NCBI GenBank assembly: GCA_035286365.1
Contig: DATHJZ010000047.1
Span: 1 to 6,683 of the forward strand
Reading direction: 5' to 3'
DNA: 6,683 bases
From: CADEED01 sp035286365
GTDB lineage: Bacteria > Pseudomonadota > Gammaproteobacteria > Steroidobacterales > Steroidobacteraceae
Part shown: positions 1 through 5,277 of the stretch, piece after piece
Layout: every line of letters starts with the position of its first letter
Numbering within the stretch: the first letter of the stretch is position 1
Translations under genes and position numbers: made by a program
Notes under the pieces: generated by a model
What the model saw: the letters and a program-made list of their open reading frames with translations, nothing else
Database searches by the model: none
What the model was told of the DNA's origin: nothing

Positions 1-472
1 GGCTCGCGCCGCCCGTAACGATGTTCTGGTGACATTCGCGGCAGGACTGCGCGTTGTAGGTAGGCCCAAGTCCGTCCGCGATGCCTTCAACCTCTTCGAA
101 TATGAACTTGTTGTCGTTGAAAGAACGCAGCGGTACGACCGTATCCTCGTTGATCGTGTTTGCCGCCGGGCCCTGCGGATCGAATCCATTGGTGCGATTG
201 TCGAAGCCGGTTGGTGCTTCGCGGAACGTGCCGCGCGATATCGGTTCCGGCGTGACCGCCTGGATGCCGGTGGCCGGTGCCTCAGTCGTACTCGTTTCGG
301 GATCGACCCGCAGTGTCGAAACGCTGAAACGATGGAATTCACCGCTCGGCACGGCCATCGCCGGTGGTTGATCCGGTTGCTGGCCGATCGAATCCGGGCT
401 GATGCCGATGGTCGATAGCGCGGTCAACGCGCCGACGATCGCGGCTGTAGATAGTCCACGATGAACATTCAT
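1..472 (-). CDS. Di-haem oxidoreductase (DHOR/DUF1111-like cytochrome c), N-terminal part
   Basis: The gene starts at ATG 472-470 and stays open to the window edge, giving 157 residues without the C-terminus. Residues 144-148 are CRECH, a CxxCH haem c site, set in GLGPTYNAQS-CRECH and followed by a TGG stretch. That setting is typical of the DHOR/DUF1111 family (putative di-haem peroxidases or 'thiol oxidoreductases', relatives of MauG and cytochrome c peroxidase). The second haem site expected in such proteins would lie outside the window. Residues 1-25 hold a weakly hydrophobic segment (AAIVGALTAL) that should act as an export signal, since haem c is attached in the periplasm. Residues 35-110 are Pro/Thr-rich, low in recognisable motifs, and probably a linker. 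AGGGAG at 479-484 sits six bases upstream of the ATG and supports this start. A hairpin/T-run lies between this gene and the one before it, so it is probably transcribed separately. Family call is good; the reaction is unknown. Confidence 0.82.
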   Translation of the reverse strand, partial: MNVHRGLSTAAIVGALTALSTIGISPDSIGQQPDQPPAMAVPSGEFHRFSVSTLRVDPETSTTEAPATGIQAVTPEPISRGTFREAPTGFDNRTNGFDPQGPAANTINEDTVVPLRSFNDNKFIFEEVEGIADGLGPTYNAQSCRECHQNIVTGGAS

Positions 473-478
473 GAGTAT

Positions 479-484
479 CTCCCT
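479..484 (-). promoter_or_regulatory. Ribosome binding site of the DHOR-like gene
   Basis: On the minus strand this reads AGGGAG, six bases before the ATG at 472. It fixes the start of a gene whose C-terminus is cut by the window edge. Confidence 0.7.
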
Positions 485-510
485 TATCCCTGGAAGAAGT
501 TGTGCGCTGA

Positions 511-532
511 GGAACTCGCCGTTGGCGGTTCC
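511..532. promoter_or_regulatory. Hairpin in the leader of the DHOR-like gene
   Basis: GGAAC (511-515) pairs with GTTCC (528-532), and CGCC (517-520) pairs with GGCG (524-527). Nine base pairs result, with one bulged base at 516 and a three-base loop. The element ends about 40 bases upstream of the minus-strand ATG. On the plus strand it is followed by TTTTCC, so in that direction it could stop antisense transcription. On the minus strand it would be a leader stem-loop or an operator. No function is shown. Confidence 0.45.
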
Positions 533-600
533 TTTTCCTTTCCCTTGTCTAGCGCAAAGGACGATCCTCTTGTAGGAGGAATCTCTCAACGGAGGTTGTG

Positions 601-621
601 AAAACTGCGCGGCGCGCGCAG
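601..621 (-). terminator. Probable intrinsic terminator of the GMC-to-YjbR operon
   Basis: CTGCGCG (605-611) and CGCGCAG (615-621) form a perfect seven-pair, all-but-two G/C stem with a three-base loop. On the minus strand the stem is followed at once by TTTT (604-601). It begins nine bases after the TAA at 632-630. The T run is short, so termination may be partial, but strand, position and stem strength all fit the end of the five-gene unit. Confidence 0.65.
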
Positions 622-629
622 CGTCGCAA

Positions 630-1436
630 TTAGGCGACCGGAGTTGTTGCGTCGAGCGCAGCGACGGCGCGGCGCGGCGCGAAGTGACGGAAACTTTCCA
701 CGATGAATTCGCGCAGCTCGCGGGCGCTGTTGCCGCGCGACATGTCGAATGCGATCCAGCCATTGGACCCTGAGTAGGCGGGAATCGAGAAGCGCGGATC
801 CATTTCGAGCGGCCCCTGGCGTTCGATGCCGACCCAGAAAGATGCGGTGAGGCCTTTGCCGTAGTCGTACAGGTTCAGAAAACTGCGCTTGCCGGTGCGC
901 CAGGAGACCGAACCCATCTGCGTGCCTTCGTCGGTTTCGGGCAACGCGGCGCAGATTCCGCGCAACGTCTTGAGTGCCTTTTGCGCTTTCGGCGCGAGCA
1001 GCCGATCGATGTCCGCGGGTTTCATCTTTGTGTCCGGCGGTGCAATCACCGGCGGCCTTGCAATGCGTGCCACGAGCTTGGGCGAAGAACTGTTCATGTA
1101 CGCCATGTGGACGAGCTCACACACGCGCTTCCACGACATGCCGCGGTTGAGCTCGACGCCGATCCAGCCCGACGGCCCCACGTAGGGCGGCTTGTAGAGG
1201 TGCTTCGAGGACGCCAGCAGGCGGGACTGCTCGAGCGCGGGCGTGTTGAGCCACAGCGCCACGTGCCCGTCGCCGTGATGATTGAGCGCGAACACGGCGA
1301 ACACCTTGCCCTTGCGCGCGCCCTCCCGCGCACGAAAATTAGGCGAGCCGTGCGATTCGAACTCCTCGGCGGCCGGAAACGCGAGACACAGCTCGCGCAC
1401 CGCCTGCGGGATGGTGCGCGCGCGTTTGTCAGCCAT
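630..1436 (-). CDS. Tandem YjbR/MmcQ-domain protein
   Basis: This 268-residue protein has no signal peptide and should be cytosolic. It is built from two copies of the YjbR/MmcQ-like fold, a small CyaY-like alpha/beta domain often annotated as DNA-binding without firm proof. Copy 1 spans about residues 9-126 and copy 2 about 150-257, joined by a Pro-rich linker (128-140). Matching landmarks are LCLAFPAAEE (16-25) with ICAALPETDE (161-170), SHGSPNFRA with QMGSVSWRT, and PSGWIGVELNRG (88-99) with SNGWIAFDMSRG (224-235). Usual family members are about 110-130 residues, so this is a duplication. The start codon lies inside the preceding gene (ATGGCTGA overlap) and AAGGG at 1442-1446 is well placed, so translation is probably coupled. 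It is the only evidently cytosolic member of the operon besides the Tat-carried GMC protein. Its biochemical role is unknown. Confidence 0.78.
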   Translation of the reverse strand: MADKRARTIPQAVRELCLAFPAAEEFESHGSPNFRAREGARKGKVFAVFALNHHGDGHVALWLNTPALEQSRLLASSKHLYKPPYVGPSGWIGVELNRGMSWKRVCELVHMAYMNSSSPKLVARIARPPVIAPPDTKMKPADIDRLLAPKAQKALKTLRGICAALPETDEGTQMGSVSWRTGKRSFLNLYDYGKGLTASFWVGIERQGPLEMDPRFSIPAYSGSNGWIAFDMSRGNSARELREFIVESFRHFAPRRAVAALDATTPVA

Positions 1437-1995
1437 CGCAGCCCTTGAGCTTCGCCTGATCGAAACCTTTGCCGAAATTGAACACGAACACCGGGCCGAG
1501 CTCGATCACCTGCTTCGCGGTCGCAAGGTGGATCGACACGCTGCCCTTCTTTTCCGGCAACGTCGCGGTCGCCACGCGATGCGCGCAGTAACTTTTCCAC
1601 TCACCTGTAATGGGCGTCGTGAAATCGAGCGTGGATGTGTAGGGCGCACCGGCCAACTGCACCCGCGCGGACAACGAGCTGCCGCCCTCGGCGGCCTCCT
1701 CCGCGCGCGCGTAGTACATGAGCATGACCACGTCGCCCTGATTGATGGCGCCCTGCACCGGTGAACTGGCCTGCACGTCCCAGGGATTCGCTCCCTTGTT
1801 GGCCTTGATGCGAAACGCGTGCTCGCCGGGTATCCCTTTGACCTCGAAATACTTGGCCTTGGGCTTGTCTGGCTGCACGTTCCAGACGCCATTCGAATCG
1901 TTGTTGACCGTTTTCGTCCAGATATCGATGTCCTGAGCAACTGCGGCGACGGTTCCCAATGCGAAGCCAGCGAGTAGCAGACCTGAGAGCTTCAT
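1429..1995 (-). CDS. Secreted protein resembling a carbohydrate-binding (CBM4/9-type) jelly roll
   Basis: The protein has 188 residues. Residues 1-20 are a clean Sec signal peptide (Lys3, hydrophobic core GLLLAGFALGTVAAVA, cleavage after AVA before Gln21). The mature part looks like one beta-sandwich of the galactose-binding/CBM4-9 type. It shows PWDVQASSPV (71-80), QGDVVMLMYYARAEE (86-100), a GEWKSY turn (131-136) and IELGPVFVFNFG (165-176), the order seen in glycan-binding modules attached to glycoside hydrolases. No catalytic domain is attached. Cys137 and Cys186 are the only mature cysteines and could form a disulphide. AGGGGG at 2001-2006, five bases before the ATG, supports the start. 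It lies 40 bases after the hydrolase gene and overlaps the next gene by eight bases, so it is mid-operon. It could bind a polysaccharide or glycoside for the exported enzymes. The fold call is by pattern, without a search, and the ligand is unknown. Confidence 0.6.
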   Translation of the reverse strand: MKLSGLLLAGFALGTVAAVAQDIDIWTKTVNNDSNGVWNVQPDKPKAKYFEVKGIPGEHAFRIKANKGANPWDVQASSPVQGAINQGDVVMLMYYARAEEAAEGGSSLSARVQLAGAPYTSTLDFTTPITGEWKSYCAHRVATATLPEKKGSVSIHLATAKQVIELGPVFVFNFGKGFDQAKLKGCDG

Positions 1996-2000
1996 GCGAT

Positions 2001-2006
2001 CCCCCT
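2001..2006 (-). promoter_or_regulatory. Ribosome binding site of the jelly-roll protein gene
   Basis: AGGGGG on the minus strand lies five bases before the ATG at 1995-1993. It is the strongest ribosome site in the operon and suggests that this gene is translated efficiently. Confidence 0.6.
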
Positions 2007-2035
2007 GTGATCAGCGTCTGTGCGCTTTTTTTTGC

Positions 2036-2926
2036 CTATTCTTTTGGATCTACTATTTTCAAGTACTTGTCAAAGAAACTCATGGTGCGGCTCCACGCGA
2101 GGGTGGCCGCCTCTGCGTTGTAGCGCGCCGCGGTCGAATCGTTGTTGAAGCCGTGTTCGGTGCCCGGATACATGTCGATGGTGTACGGCACGCCTTGCGC
2201 CTCGAGCGCCGCTTTGAATTCCGGGATACCCGCATTGATACGCTCGTCGTTGCCCGCGTAGTGCAACATCACGGGGATGCGCAGGCGCTTGGTATCCTCC
2301 GCCGACAGCTGCCTGCCATAGAACGCCACCGCGGCATCGACACCGACCGCCTCGACTGCGGCGCGCAGCGCCAGGCCGCCGCCATAGCAGAACCCGACCA
2401 CGCCGATCTTGCCGTTGCTGATCGCATCGGCCGCCATCCACGGCACGGCGGCCAGGACATCCTGGGCGATGCGTGCGCCATCGGTCTTGGCAAACAGGTC
2501 ACGCGCGGCTTCCTGGTCAACGGGTGAGCCGCCGGCGGACGACAGGCCGTCCGGCGCGACGGCCATGTAACCGCCGAGGGCGACGCGGCGCGCGATGTCT
2601 TCGATGTGCTCGTTGAGACCACGATTCTCGTGGATGACGAGGACACCGGCGAGCCGGTCTTTTCTCTTCAGCTTGCGCGGCTTCGCGACGTAGGCTTTCA
2701 CGGGTCCGTTGGGACCGTTGAACGAAATCCTGTTCGTGTCGAGCCGCTTGTCGTCGGGCTCGACCTGGCGCGCCTGCGCGTAGTTAGGCTCGATGAACGG
2801 CAGCACCGCCAGCGCGGCGGCGGTGCCGCCGGCGATCTTGCCGAGGCGCGTCATGAAATCCCGCCGCGGCAACGCCGAATGCACGTACTCGTTGTAGAGA
2901 TCGATGATGCGCCGGTCGATTGTCAT
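2036..2926 (-). CDS. Exported dienelactone hydrolase family protein (alpha/beta hydrolase)
   Basis: The protein has 296 residues. The dienelactone hydrolase core begins near residue 66. The nucleophile elbow is GFCYGGG (178-184) with Cys180, the acid is Asp227 in AGNDERIN, and the base is His258 in EHGFNN. This is the Cys-Asp-His triad of dienelactone hydrolase. Glu100 in VIHENRGLN matches the conserved Glu that gates the Cys in that enzyme. An N-terminal extension carries PRRDF (20-24), then a hydrophobic run (31-45) and AQA (50-52), which reads as a Tat signal with cleavage near residue 52. Classical DLH is about 235 residues and cytosolic, so the mature length fits but the location differs. 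Start: AGGA at 2935-2938 is eight bases upstream. The gene is 33 bases after the small dehydrogenase subunit. It probably hydrolyses a lactone or ester in the periplasm, perhaps a product of the GMC enzyme (inference). The substrate cannot be read from sequence. Confidence 0.88.
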   Translation of the reverse strand: MTIDRRIIDLYNEYVHSALPRRDFMTRLGKIAGGTAAALAVLPFIEPNYAQARQVEPDDKRLDTNRISFNGPNGPVKAYVAKPRKLKRKDRLAGVLVIHENRGLNEHIEDIARRVALGGYMAVAPDGLSSAGGSPVDQEAARDLFAKTDGARIAQDVLAAVPWMAADAISNGKIGVVGFCYGGGLALRAAVEAVGVDAAVAFYGRQLSAEDTKRLRIPVMLHYAGNDERINAGIPEFKAALEAQGVPYTIDMYPGTEHGFNNDSTAARYNAEAATLAWSRTMSFFDKYLKIVDPKE

Positions 2927-2959
2927 GGCGTAGGTCCTGCCTTCTTCGCGTTCTTCGCA

Positions 2960-3574
2960 CTATTCCCAGTAGACGTGCTTGGCCATCTGCGAGAGCGGCA
3001 CGCAGCCGTGGAACACGGTCGGGACGGGAACATAATCCATATTTTCCGTGATGCCCACCCTCGAGGTGAAGAACCCGAGCAGCGTGAGTTCGCGCGCCAG
3101 GAGTATGAAGGGCTTCGGTTCGCGCTCCCCTGCGAGTGCCGCTTCGAGCTGCTGTTTTACGAAGCTGGCTCGGTCGCCGGCAGCGCGCTCGAGAAATGCC
3201 TTGCCCGCAGACTTTGCGGCAGCATCGAATGCCGCGAGACCCGCCGTGAAGCGATCCTGCGCGTCCTTCGGATAGGCGGCGTCGAGCACCAGGTCGATGA
3301 AGGCCGGGACACCGGCATCCTTCGCGCCGCTGGTGGTCGTCTTCGGAATCATGGTCTCGGCGATCTCCGCGACCAGCGCGAGCTGCCCGGCATCCAGGAA
3401 CTTCGTGGCCACCGGCGCCGCGTCGTTCTCCTTCGCCGAGCAACCCTGCAGGATCGCCAATGCCGCGGGTGCCGAGATGGCTCCGCCTAACAACCACGCG
3501 GCGCGCTTCAGCAGCTCTCGCCGGCGTACGAGCTCGGGGTTGGCCACGTCCATATCCACGTCCTGGCGGCTCAT
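2960..3574 (-). CDS. Gluconate 2-dehydrogenase subunit 3 family protein (small Tat subunit of the GMC dehydrogenase)
   Basis: This 204-residue protein is the small (gamma) subunit type that accompanies FAD-dependent sugar and alcohol dehydrogenases. It carries the Tat signal and escorts the signal-less catalytic subunit across the inner membrane. RRRELLK (17-23) is the twin-arginine motif, followed by a hydrophobic segment (24-43). LQGC (42-45) is a plausible lipobox, so the mature protein may be a lipoprotein starting at Cys45. The mature part has the family pattern: FLDAGQLALVAEIAETMIPKT (59-79), then AGVPAFIDLVLD (87-98), and near the C-terminus an ELTLLGFFTSRVG segment (162-174). The ATG overlaps the GMC stop codon (ATGA), and AAGAAGGG at 3581-3588 lies six bases upstream. 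This start is preferred over longer readings, because the same frame stays open for over a kilobase inside the GMC gene only as a shadow. Overlap and family pairing make joint synthesis with the GMC protein very likely. Confidence 0.88.
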   Translation of the reverse strand: MSRQDVDMDVANPELVRRRELLKRAAWLLGGAISAPAALAILQGCSAKENDAAPVATKFLDAGQLALVAEIAETMIPKTTTSGAKDAGVPAFIDLVLDAAYPKDAQDRFTAGLAAFDAAAKSAGKAFLERAAGDRASFVKQQLEAALAGEREPKPFILLARELTLLGFFTSRVGITENMDYVPVPTVFHGCVPLSQMAKHVYWE

Positions 3575-5256
3575 ATGTTGCCCTTCTTGAGTTCTTCGAC
3601 CGCGTGGTTGGCGGCGCGCGCCGTGAACGCCATGTAGGTGAGCGAGGGGTTCTGGCAGCCCGACGACGGCATGAACGAGCCGTCGGTGACGAACACGTTC
3701 TTGCAGGCGTGCACCTGGTTGAATTTGTTGAGCACGGACTTTTTCGGATCCGCGCCCATGCGCGCGGTGCCCATCTCGTGGATGCTGTTGCCGACGTTGT
3801 ACGAGTCGCTGCGCACTTTCACGTTCTTGAAGCCCGCGGCCTCGAGCATCTCGGCGGCATCGTTCTTCATGTCCTCTTCCATCTTGCGCTCGTTCTCGCG
3901 CACGACCGCATTGATGACCAGCAACGGCAGCCCGTGTTTGTCCTTCTTGTCGCGATCGAGCCGGGCGTGGTTTTCGTGGTACGGCAGGATTTCGCCGAAT
4001 GCCGTCATGCCGATGTTCCATGGCCCCGGCTCCGCGAATTCCTTCTTGAGGTCCTCGCCGATCGCCGCGCTGTCGTTGAAGCGCCCGTAGCCCGCGCGCG
4101 AGGCACGGCCCTGGTAGCCGAAGCCGCGTAGATAGTTGCGCTTGTCGTTGCCGACATTGCGATAACGCGGAATGTAGAAACCGTTCGGCCGGCGGCCGGT
4201 GTAGGCCATGTCGAGATAGCCGTCGACGCTGGCGTTGGAACTGCCGGGCTTGTTGTGATCCATGATGTTGTGGCCGAGCTCGCCGGAATCGTTGCCGAAA
4301 CCGTTCGGGAAGCGCGACGAGGTGGAGTTCAGCATGACGTATGCCGACCCCAGCGCCGAGGCGCACAGGAATACCACCTTCGCGAAGTAGTCGGTCTGTT
4401 TGCCGGTATTGGCGTCGAGCACGCGCACGCCGGTCGCCTTGCCCTTGTCGTTGTCGTACATGAGCTCGTAGACGATCTGGTCCGCGAGCAGCGTCATGTT
4501 GCCGGTGCGTTCCGCCGAGGGCAGCGTGGCCGAAACGCTGCTGAAGTAGCCGCCGTACGGACAACCTCGGATGCACATGTTGCGCGCCTGGCAGGTGCCG
4601 CGCTGCGGGCTTTCGTTGTGCGTGAGCGGCGCGGTGAGATTCGCGCAGCGCCCGATGATGAGCTTGCGCTTGAGCTTCTCGTCGAGGCGTTTCTTGAAAT
4701 CGATTTCGACGCAGTTGAGATCGTGCGGCGGCAGGTATTTCCCATCCGGCAGTTGATAGAGACCCTCGACGCTGCCGCTGATGCCGGCGAAGATTTCCGC
4801 CTTGTCGTACCAGGGTGCGATCTCGTCGTAAGTCACCGGCCACGGAACGCCGACGCCCTCTTTCGCATTGGCTTCCAGATCGAGCGGACCGAAGCGATAA
4901 CTCTGGCGCGCCCACATCAGCGAGCGGCCGCCAACGTGATATCCACGCATCCAGTCAAAGGGCTGCTCTTCGACATAGGCATTGTCGAGATCGTCGACCA
5001 TCCAGTGTTCGTTGGCGGGGGTCGGATAGCCGGTGCGCGACCAGACGTACTTGCGCTTGCGCGTTTCCTGCGTGATCCGGTTGCCGTACGGCAGATCCCA
5101 GGGGTCCTTGGTCGCGGTGGGGTATTCGCCGTGTTTGACCATGCGCCCGCGTTCGAGCACCAGGGTCTTCAGGCCTTTTTCGGTCAGCTCCTTGGCGGCC
5201 CACCCGCCGCTCATTCCGCTCCCGACCACGATCGCATCAAACGAATTCGTTTCCAT
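3571..5256 (-). CDS. FAD-dependent GMC oxidoreductase with 3Fe-4S motif (sugar/glycoside/alcohol dehydrogenase catalytic subunit)
   Basis: The protein has 561 residues, normal for the family. FAD is bound through GSGMSGG (12-18) with Glu35 at the end of the second strand, and HVGGRSLMW (107-115) is the GMC flavin-contact motif. Cys222, Cys228 and Cys232 form C-x5-C-x3-C. As I recall, this is the spacing of the 3Fe-4S cluster ligands in FAD-glucose dehydrogenase of Burkholderia cepacia. The active-site pair is His493 (SIHEMGTARMG) and Asn536 (GCQNPSLTYMA), and FVTDGSFMP (522-530) closes the FAD site. There is no signal peptide, which fits export by hitch-hiking on the adjacent Tat subunit. The enzyme should oxidise a hydroxyl group in the periplasm, moving electrons from FAD via the cluster to a cytochrome c. 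Glucose, a glucoside (3-keto product), sorbitol or gluconate are all possible substrates. The gene is first in its operon and starts 21 bases from a divergent gene. The ribosome site is weak. Confidence 0.92.
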   Translation of the reverse strand: METNSFDAIVVGSGMSGGWAAKELTEKGLKTLVLERGRMVKHGEYPTATKDPWDLPYGNRITQETRKRKYVWSRTGYPTPANEHWMVDDLDNAYVEEQPFDWMRGYHVGGRSLMWARQSYRFGPLDLEANAKEGVGVPWPVTYDEIAPWYDKAEIFAGISGSVEGLYQLPDGKYLPPHDLNCVEIDFKKRLDEKLKRKLIIGRCANLTAPLTHNESPQRGTCQARNMCIRGCPYGGYFSSVSATLPSAERTGNMTLLADQIVYELMYDNDKGKATGVRVLDANTGKQTDYFAKVVFLCASALGSAYVMLNSTSSRFPNGFGNDSGELGHNIMDHNKPGSSNASVDGYLDMAYTGRRPNGFYIPRYRNVGNDKRNYLRGFGYQGRASRAGYGRFNDSAAIGEDLKKEFAEPGPWNIGMTAFGEILPYHENHARLDRDKKDKHGLPLLVINAVVRENERKMEEDMKNDAAEMLEAAGFKNVKVRSDSYNVGNSIHEMGTARMGADPKKSVLNKFNQVHACKNVFVTDGSFMPSSGCQNPSLTYMAFTARAANHAVEELKKGNI

Positions 5257-5277
5257 GATTTACTTGAAACCCCCGAT
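5257..5277. promoter_or_regulatory. 21-base divergent gap between the GMC operon and the membrane-protein gene
   Basis: Two divergent start codons are separated by only 21 bases, so both promoters must lie largely inside the opposite coding region. On the minus strand CATAAT (5295-5290) is a -10-like hexamer 34-39 bases before the GMC start. No good -35 stands 17 bases further up. Neither gene has a strong ribosome site here. The promoter reading is tentative. Confidence 0.3.

Larger units (their letters stand above)
473..629. other. Intergenic region, presumed promoter of the DHOR-like gene
   Basis: This 157-base gap holds the terminator-like hairpin of the upstream unit and the leader hairpin and RBS of the DHOR-like gene. 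A promoter for the latter is expected here, but no convincing -35/-10 pair stands out. A TTGAGA on the minus strand has no good -10 at the right distance. A purine-rich stretch (minus strand, about 532-546) separates the two hairpins. Confidence 0.4.

Noticed and set aside
29..418. Plus-strand open frames over the start of the window
   Set aside because: The minus-strand reading has a haem c site in the correct family setting and an RBS; the plus frames have neither.
1094..1940. Arg/Ser-rich minus-strand open frames overlapping the jelly-roll and YjbR genes
   Set aside because: They are shifted frames of the two real genes with low-complexity composition typical of shadows.
2007..2035. A-rich run with a small GCG/CGC stem after the hydrolase stop
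   Set aside because: On the transcribed strand the run is A, not T, and the stem is only three pairs, so it is not a terminator. The next gene follows in the same unit.
2606..3490. Long plus-strand open frame across the hydrolase and small-subunit genes
   Set aside because: It is rich in Arg, His and Glu as expected from antisense to high-GC coding sequence, and both minus-strand genes under it have clear family motifs.
3575..4915. Minus-strand frame of the small dehydrogenase subunit staying open far upstream through the GMC gene
   Set aside because: It reads a shifted frame of the GMC gene, is Arg/Gln-rich with no motifs, and the GMC reading has all family landmarks. The small subunit has its own RBS and ATG at 3574.
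4255..5277. Plus-strand frame open for 341 codons upstream of the membrane-protein gene
   Set aside because: It is antisense to the GMC gene. High GC in the third position makes such open shadows common, the extension has no membrane or domain pattern, and a signal-like hydrophobic region begins only after 5278.
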